Assembly: GCF_049319665.1 (NCBI RefSeq)
Contig: NZ_JBMOUD010000002.1
Location: 372,001-436,000, forward strand
DNA from: JBMOUD01 sp049319665
GTDB lineage: Bacteria; Pseudomonadota; Gammaproteobacteria; Enterobacterales; Enterobacteriaceae
DNA: 64,000 nucleotides
Reading direction: 5' to 3'
Shown here: positions 35,396-44,555 of the stretch, in pieces
How the letters are laid out: each line of letters opens with the position of its first letter
How positions within the stretch are numbered: the stretch's first letter is position 1
Notes under the pieces: model-generated
What the model saw: only the letters and a program-made list of their open reading frames with translations
Database searches by the model: none
What the model was told of the DNA's origin: nothing
Made by a program: the position numbers and the translations under genes

Positions 35396-36598
35396 ATGAA
35401 AAAATCTTCCTTTATGATCTTTCTGCTTTTTTTAGGTTATGTTCTTATTTATACAGACAAAATGGCTATCGGTTTTTCTCTGTTACCCATTAGCAAAGAG
35501 TTTCATTTACGCTCCGATCAGCTCGGATATATCACAGGAGGCTTTTTTCTCGCTTATTCAATCTTCCAACTACCCTTTGGCTGGCTTACAGACCGCTGGG
35601 GATATAAAAAATTACTTCCGCTATCTCTCGGTTTATTAGGTATTTTTGCCATCAGCTTCGGCCTATTAGGTGCCAGCTTAGGTTTATTGATCGTTATTCG
35701 CTTTTTGGCTGGGATTGGACATTCAGGTTATCCGCCATCCTGTGCAAAAGCGGTCGTCTCTAACTATTCATTTGAACAGCGTACTTTCGCTCAATCCGTA
35801 TTGCTCTCTTCTAGCGGGGTGGCACAAGTGGTTGGCCCACTGCTCGCATTATGGGCGTTGAGTACGATTGGTTGGCGTGATTACTCAGTCATTCTGGGTA
35901 TCATCGCTTTGCTATTGGCGGGCTGTGTTTTATTTCTGGTGCCTGCTCCAATAACTAAGAGTTCTTCGCAATCTACCCCGGAACATCGTACTTCCCACTA
36001 TCGTGAAGCCTTAAAAAGCTCATTAGTCATACTGCTGTTCTTGAGTATGTTTTGTATCAATATGTCGGTTTATGGGCTGATGGCTTGGTTACCAAAGTAC
36101 ATGGTACAGCAGCGTGAGCTGCCGCTGGGTACATCTAGCGCCATCATGGCGCTGTCTGGAGCAGGGAGTTGGCTCGCGTTTTTAGTCACTGGTTGGGTCG
36201 TTGGGCGCCATATGCAAGGCAAAGAGCCGCAAGTCATGGTGGTTTTTTCTGTGCTATCTGGCGTCGCGGTTTGGTGTCTTGGTAATAGCCGGGGAGAGCT
36301 GGCTATTACGCTCTCTTTAGTTGCCAGCATTATCTGTATTACTACAGCGTTCCTCACTGGATTTACCTTACCGATGAAACGACTGCCGATTGAAATTATC
36401 GGTGGAACAATGGGGGTGCTCAATAGTGGCGGGATCCTCGGCGGCTTTGTTGCCCCTATTGTCATGGGGTACCTGATAAGCCCCGAACACGGCTACACCT
36501 ATGCTTTTCTCTTTCTCAGCCTGGCAATGATTATTGCCGGGCTTTTTATGTTGCCACTGATCCGCAAGGTACCCGTTGCCTTGCATGACGTGGTGTAA
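35396..36598 (+). CDS. MFS transporter (anion:cation symporter-like)
   Basis: The product has 400 residues with about 12 predicted membrane helices and the MFS loop motif GWLTDRWGYKKLLPLS between TM2 and TM3. It resembles the ACS family that imports organic anions. The ATG at 35396 follows GAGGAT; the frame is open from 35318 but the extra residues are hydrophilic and unlike the family. Next gene is an M20 amidohydrolase 15 bases away, so it probably imports that enzyme's substrate. A CRP-like half site (TGTGA at 35287) lies upstream. Confidence 0.88.
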   Translation: MKKSSFMIFLLFLGYVLIYTDKMAIGFSLLPISKEFHLRSDQLGYITGGFFLAYSIFQLPFGWLTDRWGYKKLLPLSLGLLGIFAISFGLLGASLGLLIVIRFLAGIGHSGYPPSCAKAVVSNYSFEQRTFAQSVLLSSSGVAQVVGPLLALWALSTIGWRDYSVILGIIALLLAGCVLFLVPAPITKSSSQSTPEHRTSHYREALKSSLVILLFLSMFCINMSVYGLMAWLPKYMVQQRELPLGTSSAIMALSGAGSWLAFLVTGWVVGRHMQGKEPQVMVVFSVLSGVAVWCLGNSRGELAITLSLVASIICITTAFLTGFTLPMKRLPIEIIGGTMGVLNSGGILGGFVAPIVMGYLISPEHGYTYAFLFLSLAMIIAGLFMLPLIRKVPVALHDVV

Positions 36599-36613
36599 AT
36601 ATGGAGCTTAACG

Positions 36614-37792
36614 ATGACAATTGATTTTACTAAGTTAATTTCAGAAGTTAATGCAGACGTTGTGCGTTGGCGCCGGCATATACACGCCCATCCAGAACTG
36701 TCGTTTCATGAACAGGCGACGGCAGATTACATTGCCGAACAACTGGCTGAATTTGGTCCTTTGACGATTAGTCGCCTGACTCCCACCAGCGTCGTTGCTG
36801 AATTAAAAGGCAGCCAGGCAGGCCCTATTTATGCCTTGCGTGCAGATATCGATGCCTTGCCGATTTTGGAAGAAACTGGCGAAGAGTTTGCTTCGACTCA
36901 CCCCGGGGTGATGCACGCCTGTGGGCATGATGCGCATACGGCAATGTTGCTGGGGGCTGCCAAAGTCTTATCGCAATGCCAAAGCGCTCTGCGCGGAACC
37001 GTGCGTTTTATTTTTCAGCATGCCGAAGAAGTACCACCGGGTGGCGCGCAGGAATTAGTGAAACTCGGCGTTTTGGAAGGGGTAACGATGATTTTCGGAT
37101 TGCACGTGATGCCGCTCGCTCCCACGGGGAAGGTCATGCTCAAAGAGGGCGTATATTCAGGTTCCAGTGATAATTTTGATATTTTGATCAAAGGAAAAGG
37201 TGGGCATGGTTCTGCCCCTTATCTCAGTATCGACCCTGTCACCGTCGGGGCGCAGGTCATTACTGCACTACAAAATATTGTTTCTCGTCGCCTTAACCCT
37301 AGCTTCGCACCTGTGCTGACAGTGGCAACGTTCAATGCTGGACAAATCTACAACATTATTCCTGATACGGCGGTATTGACTGGGACACTGCGTACGCACA
37401 GCCCGCAGGTTCGTCAAGAAGTGCCCAAGCTGATGGAGCAGACAGTTAAGGGGATTACGCAGGCCTTTGGTGCTGGATTCGATATTAAATGGAGCGAAGG
37501 CTATACCATTGGGCACAATCATCCTGATGCCAGTGCGATTGCTCGCAAAGTGATTGTTAATTCAATCGGGGAAGAGGCATTGCAAGAAGCCAGCGTACCT
37601 ATGTATGGCAGCGAAGATTTCTCTTCTTATCAGGAAAAAATCCCCGGTTGTTTCTTATTTGTCGGCAGCGGCAATCCGCAGATTAACGCCAACTACATGG
37701 TGCACAATCCGTTGTTTAAACTCGATGAAGCCATGCTGGCAATTGGTGTAAAACTCCACGTTGGGTTTATTCGCGAGTTGTTGATGAATTAA
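36614..37792 (+). CDS. M20 family amidohydrolase (N-acyl amino acid/hippurate type)
   Basis: Cytosolic di-metal hydrolase that cleaves an amide between an acyl group and an amino acid. The product has 392 residues. Metal ligands and catalytic motifs: HPELSFHE (about 26-33), ALRADIDALP, HACGHDAH (101-108), QHAEE (135-139), GKGGHGSAP in the dimerisation lid, and His in YMVHNPLFKLDE. It belongs to the aminoacylase/hippurate hydrolase (HipO/AbgA) group. Exact substrate unknown. Operon with the upstream MFS gene. Confidence 0.92.
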   Translation: MTIDFTKLISEVNADVVRWRRHIHAHPELSFHEQATADYIAEQLAEFGPLTISRLTPTSVVAELKGSQAGPIYALRADIDALPILEETGEEFASTHPGVMHACGHDAHTAMLLGAAKVLSQCQSALRGTVRFIFQHAEEVPPGGAQELVKLGVLEGVTMIFGLHVMPLAPTGKVMLKEGVYSGSSDNFDILIKGKGGHGSAPYLSIDPVTVGAQVITALQNIVSRRLNPSFAPVLTVATFNAGQIYNIIPDTAVLTGTLRTHSPQVRQEVPKLMEQTVKGITQAFGAGFDIKWSEGYTIGHNHPDASAIARKVIVNSIGEEALQEASVPMYGSEDFSSYQEKIPGCFLFVGSGNPQINANYMVHNPLFKLDEAMLAIGVKLHVGFIRELLMN

Positions 37793-37809
37793 TGTCATTT
37801 GTCGAGAGG

Positions 37810-37840
37810 TAAAGCACCCAGCTATCGTCTGGGTGCTTTA
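37810..37840. terminator. Bidirectional terminator between M20 hydrolase and prkB
   Basis: Perfect 12-base-pair stem TAAAGCACCCAG/CTGGGTGCTTTA with loop CTATCGT. It separates the convergent amidohydrolase and prkB. Confidence 0.85.
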
Positions 37841-37844
37841 CGTT

Positions 37845-38714
37845 TTACTCGATCTTCTTGCCTTCCATCAACCGTTGTACCAGCGGGGCCATAATGAGCT
37901 CCATCGCCAGCCCCATTTTGCCGCCGGGGACGACCAACGTATTGATATGTGAAATAAACGATCCTTGGATCATCGCCAGCAGATACGGGAAATCGATATG
38001 ATCCAAGCCACGGAAGTGGATCACCACAAAGCTTTCATCCAATGAAGGAATCGCTTTGGCGGCGAAGGGATTCGAGGTATCGACGGTGGGTACGCGCTGG
38101 AAGTTGATATGGGTGCGCGAAAACTGCGGCGTAATGTAGTTAATGTAATCATCCATCGAACGCACCACGGAATCCATCACCGCTTCACGTGAATGCCCGC
38201 GCTCCCCGGTGTCACGCACCAGTTTCTGAATCCATTCCAGATTGACAATCGGTACTACGCCAACCAATAAATCTACGTGGCTGGCAACATTAATGTCTTT
38301 TGCCACCACGCCGCCGTGCAGCCCTTCATAAAACAGAATGTCGGTAGGCTCAGGCAGCGGCTGCCAGGGAGTAAACGTCCCCGGTAACTGGTTATAAGGA
38401 ACGGCTTCATCATAGGTATGCAAATACTTGCGTGACCGACCCGTGCCGCTTCTGCCGTATTCGATAAAGCTTTGTTCTAAGAGAGAGAAGTCATTAGCTT
38501 CCGGGCCGAAATAGCTGATATGGCGACCTTGATCCCGTGCTTTACGAATGGCCGTGTCCATTTCGGGACGGGTAAAACGGTGAAAACTATCCCCTTCCAA
38601 TTCAGCGGCGCGCAGCCCGAATTGCTGAAAAATCTTGCGAAATGCCAAGCTGGTGGTGGTGGTTCCAGCTCCACTTGAGCCGGTGACGGCGATAACAGGG
38701 TGTTTAGCGGACAT
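37845..38714 (-). CDS. prkB: Phosphoribulokinase-like protein PrkB
   Basis: P-loop kinase annotated as phosphoribulokinase in E. coli; its physiological role in enterics is unclear. The product has 289 residues, near identical in length and sequence. P-loop GSSGAGTTTTS (about 12-22), RKYLHTYDEAVPYNQLPGTF region, ILFYEGLHGG. In E. coli it is the last gene after yheT-yheU; here about 9.5 kb (block B) separates it from them, so it needs its own promoter. Confidence 0.96.
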   Translation of the reverse strand: MSAKHPVIAVTGSSGAGTTTTSLAFRKIFQQFGLRAAELEGDSFHRFTRPEMDTAIRKARDQGRHISYFGPEANDFSLLEQSFIEYGRSGTGRSRKYLHTYDEAVPYNQLPGTFTPWQPLPEPTDILFYEGLHGGVVAKDINVASHVDLLVGVVPIVNLEWIQKLVRDTGERGHSREAVMDSVVRSMDDYINYITPQFSRTHINFQRVPTVDTSNPFAAKAIPSLDESFVVIHFRGLDHIDFPYLLAMIQGSFISHINTLVVPGGKMGLAMELIMAPLVQRLMEGKKIE

Positions 38715-38964
38715 AGCTGATGGTGGCTCCCTACTGGTGACACGGGCTGGTGAAGTCCGCGCATAATTAGTCCATTGTTACCATACTTAGGCAACAAATT
38801 ATAGAACACTGTGCAGCATAATCTGTGGCCTATTTCTTGTGTTGAGTGATGCCTAAAACACAACGCAGCGGCGACTTTTTGTTGCTTTAATCTCAGATGT
38901 AATTCACTACACTGTCGGCAAAAGCATCGCGACCTGTTGCTCAAAACTCTCGGAGATACCTGAT

Positions 38965-39777
38965 ATGCAAATGCCTTCATCGCGCTGGTGGTGGGATCTG
39001 TCCACATTGGAATTTAGCCAATTAGAGATGGAAAACATTGTTGCCATCTTGCCAATCGGGGCGGTTGAACAGCACGGGCCGCATCTGCCGGTGCGGGTAG
39101 ACGAGGCGATTAACGCCGGGATTGTGGCTCGCGCTGTTGAGCTATTCCCGGCTGACTTACCGGCACTGGTGATGCCCGCATTACCGATTGGTAAATCAGA
39201 CGAGCATCTGGAATACCCCGGCACTTTGACCCTGCCTTTCGAGGTCTTGGCGCAGGTGTGGTTTGAAGTGGCGAAAAGCGCGTGGCGAGCCGGTGTACGT
39301 AAAATTATCTTTTGGAACTCTCACGGCGGTCAGCCGCAACTAATGGAGATTATCTGCCGTAAATTGCGTGTTGAATTGGGGATGTTTGCCGTCGGCGCCA
39401 GCTGGTTTGCCACTATCGACAGCTCAGATCTGTATAGCGAGAAAGAATTACAGTTTGGGTTGCACGGCGGGGAAACCGAAACCAGCGTAATGCTGCACCT
39501 GCACCCAGAATTAGTGAAGATGGCGTTAGCGGAGGATTTCACCTCGGCGGCGGAATCTTTGGCGAAAAAAGGCGGCATTTTAACGCCAGAAGGTGGGGTA
39601 AGCTTCGGCTGGCAGGCGCAAGACTTACATCCGGCGGGCGTAACAGGTAATGCCGCCGCCGCTGATGCCAAGCGTGGCGCAGAACAGGTAGAGCGCGCCG
39701 CCAATGCACTGATCGCATTAGTGAAAGAAGTGGCAGATTATCCGTTAAGCGCGCTGACGCAGAACACCCGTTTTTAG
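38965..39777 (+). CDS. Creatininase-family (creatinine amidohydrolase fold) hydrolase
   Basis: The product has 270 residues with the creatininase di-metal site: Glu35/His37 in GAVEQHGPHLP, Asp46 in RVDEAINAG, His120 in WNSHGGQ, and Glu170 in LHGGETETS. Family members open cyclic amides or deformylate pyrimidines (creatininase, FAPy deformylase, MftE). Substrate cannot be read off. It is convergent with a LysR gene and near an ABC importer, a RutB-like amidohydrolase and an amidohydrolase/deaminase, so it probably acts in the same route. Confidence 0.88.
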   Translation: MQMPSSRWWWDLSTLEFSQLEMENIVAILPIGAVEQHGPHLPVRVDEAINAGIVARAVELFPADLPALVMPALPIGKSDEHLEYPGTLTLPFEVLAQVWFEVAKSAWRAGVRKIIFWNSHGGQPQLMEIICRKLRVELGMFAVGASWFATIDSSDLYSEKELQFGLHGGETETSVMLHLHPELVKMALAEDFTSAAESLAKKGGILTPEGGVSFGWQAQDLHPAGVTGNAAAADAKRGAEQVERAANALIALVKEVADYPLSALTQNTRF

Positions 39778-39794
39778 CTTTCTCATCGCTGTCT

Positions 39795-39818
39795 ACCGGC
39801 TGCGCTCTGTCAGCCGGT
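39795..39818. terminator. Terminator between creatininase-like gene and LysR gene
   Basis: Eight-base-pair stem ACCGGCTG/CAGCCGGT with an 8-base loop and TTT on the plus side. Overlaps the end of the convergent LysR gene. Confidence 0.65.
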
Positions 39819-40709
39819 TTCCTCCATCATGCCTTTAATGGTTTCTGCCAGCACGCTGCCGATGGTGCTGGTCCCGCGATCGTGACCAATCAGCATTAAT
39901 TTTTGCGTCTGCTGGCCCAACTCTCGTACCGGAATGTAAATCAAACGCCCTGCGCGTTGATCAAATTCGATATCAAATGGCGTCAGGAAGGTTAGCATTT
40001 GGTCGATCATCGCCGTGTGGCGCATCACCTCAATGGAGTTAGTTTCCACCGCAGGATGGACCGTCACCAGGTTTTTAGCGAAAACATCGTTGAGATAGGG
40101 GCGAATAACCGTGGTTTTATCTGCAATCACAATCGGATAGTTAATACAGTCACTGATGCGCAGACTGGTCTTATCCGCCAGTGGATGACCTGGTGCGACA
40201 ACGGCACCTAATCGCCCGACGGCGCTGGAGAGCAAACGCAATGTCGGCGGCAGCACAAAATCGAAGCCTAAGCCTAAATCGGCCTCGCCAGATTCAACGG
40301 CGGACATGATGTCATCGCCATCGGTCAGTTGGCGCAGCAGTAATTTTACCCGCGGATTGGCGCGACGGAATTCGCTAACCAGCCTTGGGATCAGGTTGGC
40401 GGCCAATCCGCTCATCATCGCCACGGTGACTTCGCCGCGGCGTAATCCCTTCAACTCTTCGATTTTTATCTGTGCCCATTCCATCTCTTTAAAAGATTGG
40501 CGCACGTGATGAATCAATACTTCTCCTGCGGCGGTCAGCACCATTTTGCGCGGCAGGCGCTGAAATAACGGCGTACCCAGCTCATCTTCTAACGCCAAAA
40601 TCTGTCGGTTAATCGCAGATGCCGAGATATGCAAACGGGCCGCTGCTTTACGGATAGAGCCGGCACGAGCCACTTGATCGAGGTACATCAATAATCGGTA
40701 TTGCAGCAT
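39810..40709 (-). CDS. LysR-type regulator of the BMP-transporter cluster
   Basis: The product has 299 residues. HTH: RLLMYLDQVARAGSIRKAAA followed by LHISASAINRQI, then a type 2 periplasmic-binding effector domain. The ATG at 40709 (MLQYRLLMYLDQV) follows GGAGAG; a start 13 codons upstream is less likely. It is divergent from the binding-protein gene (about 140 bases) and so probably controls the importer operon, and perhaps the creatininase-like gene behind it. Effector unknown; likely the imported heterocycle or a breakdown product. Confidence 0.88.
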   Translation of the reverse strand: MLQYRLLMYLDQVARAGSIRKAAARLHISASAINRQILALEDELGTPLFQRLPRKMVLTAAGEVLIHHVRQSFKEMEWAQIKIEELKGLRRGEVTVAMMSGLAANLIPRLVSEFRRANPRVKLLLRQLTDGDDIMSAVESGEADLGLGFDFVLPPTLRLLSSAVGRLGAVVAPGHPLADKTSLRISDCINYPIVIADKTTVIRPYLNDVFAKNLVTVHPAVETNSIEVMRHTAMIDQMLTFLTPFDIEFDQRAGRLIYIPVRELGQQTQKLMLIGHDRGTSTIGSVLAETIKGMMEETG

Positions 40710-40850
40710 GTTTTCTCTCCGCCAGATGTGATTGCACATTTTTAGCACAAGCGTTGCTTAAAAGGCATCGTTGAGTGCGAAAAACTGTGCTTTTAAGGTA
40801 ACGAAAATCGAGGCATAACTGAACTTCTGTTATCCGGGGGAGTAAAGGTT

Positions 40851-41870
40851 ATGTCTGGTTTATCGCGCCGTAATTTTGCCAAAGCGCTGGCAAGCATGAT
40901 GTTGGTTCCGTTGGCCGCACCGCTGTTAAGCCGTAAGGCATTTGCTGCCGGTGAAGAGATTAAAGTTGCCCTGTTATTGCCAGGCTCAATTGCCGACGGT
41001 GGCTGGAACCAACTGGCTTATCAAGGGCTGCAAAATCTGAAAGCACAGGGTTTTAAAGTATCCAGCAGTGAAAGCGTCTCGCAGGCGCAGATGGAGCAGA
41101 CCATTCGCGGCTATGCCGACGACGGCTATACCCTGATTATCGGCCACAGCTTTGAATATGGCTCGGCTTTTGACGAAATTGCCCCGGAATACCCGGATAC
41201 CTATTTCTTTGCCACCACCTTCAAACCGGCAGAGAAAGCACCAACCAACGTTGAATTTGTTGATTTGGCTTATCTGAATGTGGCTTACGGCGCAGGCGCA
41301 CTGGCGGCATTAATTTCTGAAAAAGGGAAAGCGGTTGGCTTTGTCGGCGGCGGTGACAACCCGACGCAGCAGGGCATGATGCGCGCCTTTATCGCCGGTG
41401 CGCAGAAGACTCGTCCAGGCATTAAAGGAGTGGGCATTGTTACCGGCGACTACGACAACGCCGCTAAAGGTCGTGAAGCGGCCAGCACCATGATTGGCAA
41501 CGGTGCGGACGTGATTTGGCACAGCGCCGATGTGACCGGCTTGGGTGCGATCCAAGGGGCGGCCGCGGCAAAAGTTAAAGCCATTGGTTGCTACTCCGAC
41601 CAATCACAAATTGCGCCGGACTTTGTTGCCACTAGTTTTGAAACTAACCTGCCTTGGGTGGTCGAGCAAATCGGACACGACGTACAGAATAAAAAATTCC
41701 TAGGTGGTCAGGAATGGAAACCGTCGGTGGCGAAAGCCTGGCTGCCGCTGTATGGCAAAGAGAGTTACAACAGCAAGCTGATTACGGCTGATAACTGGGC
41801 CAAATTCCAGACCATCTGGCAACAGCTCGACAGTGGCAGCATCGATGTTGCCAGTTTGATTAAGTCTTGA
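40851..41870 (+). CDS. BMP-family (Med/PnrA) ABC substrate-binding protein with Tat signal
   Basis: Periplasmic binding protein of the basic-membrane-protein family, which usually binds nucleosides or purine-like ligands. The product has 339 residues. Its N-terminus LSRRNFAKALASMM carries a twin-arginine (SRRxF) motif and ends near RKAFA, implying folded export through Tat. The mature part has VALLLPGSIADGGWNQLAYQG and GHSFEYGSAFDEIAPEYPD. First gene of an operon with an ATPase and two permeases. Confidence 0.92.
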   Translation: MSGLSRRNFAKALASMMLVPLAAPLLSRKAFAAGEEIKVALLLPGSIADGGWNQLAYQGLQNLKAQGFKVSSSESVSQAQMEQTIRGYADDGYTLIIGHSFEYGSAFDEIAPEYPDTYFFATTFKPAEKAPTNVEFVDLAYLNVAYGAGALAALISEKGKAVGFVGGGDNPTQQGMMRAFIAGAQKTRPGIKGVGIVTGDYDNAAKGREAASTMIGNGADVIWHSADVTGLGAIQGAAAAKVKAIGCYSDQSQIAPDFVATSFETNLPWVVEQIGHDVQNKKFLGGQEWKPSVAKAWLPLYGKESYNSKLITADNWAKFQTIWQQLDSGSIDVASLIKS

Positions 41871-41883
41871 GGGTAGTTCGCTC

Positions 41884-43437
41884 ATGAACCTGCGTAATAC
41901 CGCTGCAGCTCCGGCGTTTGTGGAACTGAAAGGCATCACTAAACAGTTCGGTAAAGTTCTGGCTAACGATAGCGTCAGCATGACTATCGGCAGTGGGAAA
42001 ATTGTCGCGCTGTTAGGCGAAAACGGCGCGGGAAAAAGCACCCTGATGCAGATCCTTTATGGTCTGTATCAGGCGGATGCCGGAGAGATTAGGGTCGCCG
42101 GTAAACCAGTACGCATCACCCATCCCGGCGATGCCATTGCGTTGGGTATCGGCATGGTGCATCAAGAATTTATGCTGGTACAGCCGATGACCGTGGTTGA
42201 GAACGTCATCCTTGGACTTAAAGAGACGCGCAGCGGTCGGCTGGATCTGCACAGCGCTGCTAAGCGTTTGCAGGCCATTTCCGATCGCCACGGGCTGGCT
42301 GTTGATCCCTGGGCTCGGGTCGAACATTTGCCAATTGGTGTGCAGCAGCGCGTTGAGATCCTCAAGCTGCTATATCGCGATGCCAAAGTGTTGATCCTCG
42401 ATGAGCCTACCGCAGTACTGACACCGCGCGAAAAAGAGGGATTGTTCGCTACCTTGGCTTCATTACGTGCCGACGGTCGTTCCATTGTTATCGTCACTCA
42501 TAAGTTGTACGAAATCATGGCGATTGCCGACAGCGTCTCGGTGATGCGAAGTGGCAAGATGGTGGAAAGCGTGGCGGTTGCCGCCACCTCGGAGGCGGAT
42601 CTGGCGCGGCGTATGGTGGGGCGTGATGTGTTGCTGCGCGTCGAAAAGCCGCAACAAGTACCAGGTGACGAGGTATTACACATCGACAATATCGCCATGC
42701 GTGACAGCGCCGGTAATCAGAAGATTTGGCGTGTCTCGCTCAAAGTTCGCGCCGGTGAAATTCTTGGTATTGCCGGTGTGGATGGCAACGGGCAATCAGA
42801 ACTGGCCGATGCACTATTGAATTTGCGCCCTATTGAAGCTGGACGCATTCGTTTATCTGGCGTGGATATTTCTGACTATAGCCCGGCACAACGTCGTGCC
42901 GCAGGTATTGGTTTTATTCCTGCAGACCGCCGTGGCGTGGGTTCCATCGTTTCAATGTCAATTGCTGACAACGCTATCTTGGGCGCGCAGCGTCAATACA
43001 CCCATAAAGGCGGCTGGTTCCTTAGCCTGCAAGCGATCGCGGCTAAAGCGAAAGATATTGTTAAACACTTCAACGTTGTCACACCGGATCTGGATTTTGA
43101 GGCCGGTAAGTTGTCCGGTGGCAATCTGCAAAAATTGATCCTCGGGCGCGAAGTCATGCGGGCGCCAAAATTGCTGGTGGTCGAGCAGCCGACGCGCGGA
43201 CTGGACGTCGGTGCGGTGGAGGCGGTGTGGCAAGGACTACTCGAGGCACGCCAGCAAGGCTGCGCGATTGTGATGATCTCCGCCGAGTTGGAAGAAATTA
43301 TGAATTTATCCGATCGCATTGCAGTGATGTACAGCGGCCAAATCGCCGGCGTACTAGATACCCGCGAGGCGACGGTAGAACAAATTGGTGAACTAATGGC
43401 CGGTGGCAAGCTGCCCGTGCGTCAGGAGGTGGCATGA
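41884..43437 (+). CDS. ABC transporter ATP-binding protein (double domain, NupO/YufO-like)
   Basis: The product has 517 residues with two fused nucleotide-binding domains. Domain 1: Walker A LLGENGAGKSTL, Walker B VLILDEPTAVLTP. Domain 2: degenerate Walker A GVDGNGQSEL, signature LSGGNLQKLILG, Walker B VVEQPTRGLD. This layout is typical of importers of sugars and nucleosides that work with BMP proteins. It begins 14 bases after the binding-protein stop and overlaps the next permease by 4 bases (ATGA). Confidence 0.95.
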   Translation: MNLRNTAAAPAFVELKGITKQFGKVLANDSVSMTIGSGKIVALLGENGAGKSTLMQILYGLYQADAGEIRVAGKPVRITHPGDAIALGIGMVHQEFMLVQPMTVVENVILGLKETRSGRLDLHSAAKRLQAISDRHGLAVDPWARVEHLPIGVQQRVEILKLLYRDAKVLILDEPTAVLTPREKEGLFATLASLRADGRSIVIVTHKLYEIMAIADSVSVMRSGKMVESVAVAATSEADLARRMVGRDVLLRVEKPQQVPGDEVLHIDNIAMRDSAGNQKIWRVSLKVRAGEILGIAGVDGNGQSELADALLNLRPIEAGRIRLSGVDISDYSPAQRRAAGIGFIPADRRGVGSIVSMSIADNAILGAQRQYTHKGGWFLSLQAIAAKAKDIVKHFNVVTPDLDFEAGKLSGGNLQKLILGREVMRAPKLLVVEQPTRGLDVGAVEAVWQGLLEARQQGCAIVMISAELEEIMNLSDRIAVMYSGQIAGVLDTREATVEQIGELMAGGKLPVRQEVA

Positions 43438-44555
43438 AACCTATTTTTGAACGTCGACAAACGCCAGCCGATTCGCGCTGGGCGTTAGCTGGCACCACGA
43501 TATTCGCATTATTGCTGGCTTTTGTGCTGGCAGGGCTGCTGTTTATCCCTTTTGGCGCGAGGCCATTGCAGGCTTTTGTTTCTTTGTTTGGTGAAGCTTT
43601 TGGCTCTTTGCGTGGTCTGGCGCAAACCCTGATCCAAGCCACGCCACTGATTTTGATTGCCCAAGCCACCATTGTCATTTGGCGCGGTGGCCTGGGTTAT
43701 ATCGGCTTTGAGGGGTGTTTTTTAGTCGGTGCAACCGCCGCTTCTTGGGTTGCGCTGGGCAATGTTTCACAAGGGATAGGCATCGCGTTACCGGCGTGGG
43801 CGTTTTGGCCTGTCGTGCTGGTCGTCGCTTTCGCCGCGGGGGCGTTATGGGCAGGTCTGGTTGGGATTCTGCGCGTGCGTTTTGGCGGCAACGACGTGTT
43901 GATTTCCTTGATGGCTAACTATGTTGCGGCTTTTTTGGTGCAGTACCTGGTTTCTGGCCCGATGCGTGCCGTGGGCGATTTACCACAAACGCCGCGTCTG
44001 CCGTTGGACACTTGGTTGCCGCCGATGTTTAGCGCAATGCGCGTGCATATGGGGCTGGTGATTGCCCTGGTCTGTTCACTATTTGTCTGGGCGCTGATCC
44101 GAAAAACTCCGCTGGGTTACGAAATTATCGTCAGCGGACTCAATCCGAAAGCGGCGCGTTATGGCGGCATCAACGTGATGCGTCGTCAAATGTTGGCGGT
44201 GTTCCTCGGCGGGGGCATGGCGGCACTAGCCGGACTGTGCGCGGTGTTGGGTGTTCAGCATCGTTTGATGGATGGGCTTGCCGGTGGCGTTGGTTTTGTC
44301 GGGGTAGTTGTCGCGTTACTGGCAAGGCTTAATCCATTGATGGTGATCCCAACGGCGATTTTATACGGCGGTCTGGAAGTCGGTGGTAACGCCATGCAAC
44401 GTGATAGCGGTTTGCCAACCTCGGTGATCTTCATTTTGGAGAGCCTGGTCGTGTTGTTGATTCTGGCAGGCGATATTTTGCGTTATTACCGCATTAACTG
44501 GCCAAAGCGTGTGCTGGAGCACCGGTTAGATACCGCGCAGGAGAAGAAATCATGA
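43434..44555 (+). CDS. ABC transporter permease (NupP/YufP-like)
   Basis: The product has 373 residues with about 9-10 predicted membrane helices and the BPD_transp_2-type signature around GLNPKAARYGGINVMRRQMLA. GGDVLISLMANYVAAF-like NDVLISLMANY is characteristic of nucleoside/BMP permeases. Start overlaps the ATPase stop; stop overlaps the second permease start (ATGA), showing tight coupling. Confidence 0.94.
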   Translation: MKPIFERRQTPADSRWALAGTTIFALLLAFVLAGLLFIPFGARPLQAFVSLFGEAFGSLRGLAQTLIQATPLILIAQATIVIWRGGLGYIGFEGCFLVGATAASWVALGNVSQGIGIALPAWAFWPVVLVVAFAAGALWAGLVGILRVRFGGNDVLISLMANYVAAFLVQYLVSGPMRAVGDLPQTPRLPLDTWLPPMFSAMRVHMGLVIALVCSLFVWALIRKTPLGYEIIVSGLNPKAARYGGINVMRRQMLAVFLGGGMAALAGLCAVLGVQHRLMDGLAGGVGFVGVVVALLARLNPLMVIPTAILYGGLEVGGNAMQRDSGLPTSVIFILESLVVLLILAGDILRYYRINWPKRVLEHRLDTAQEKKS

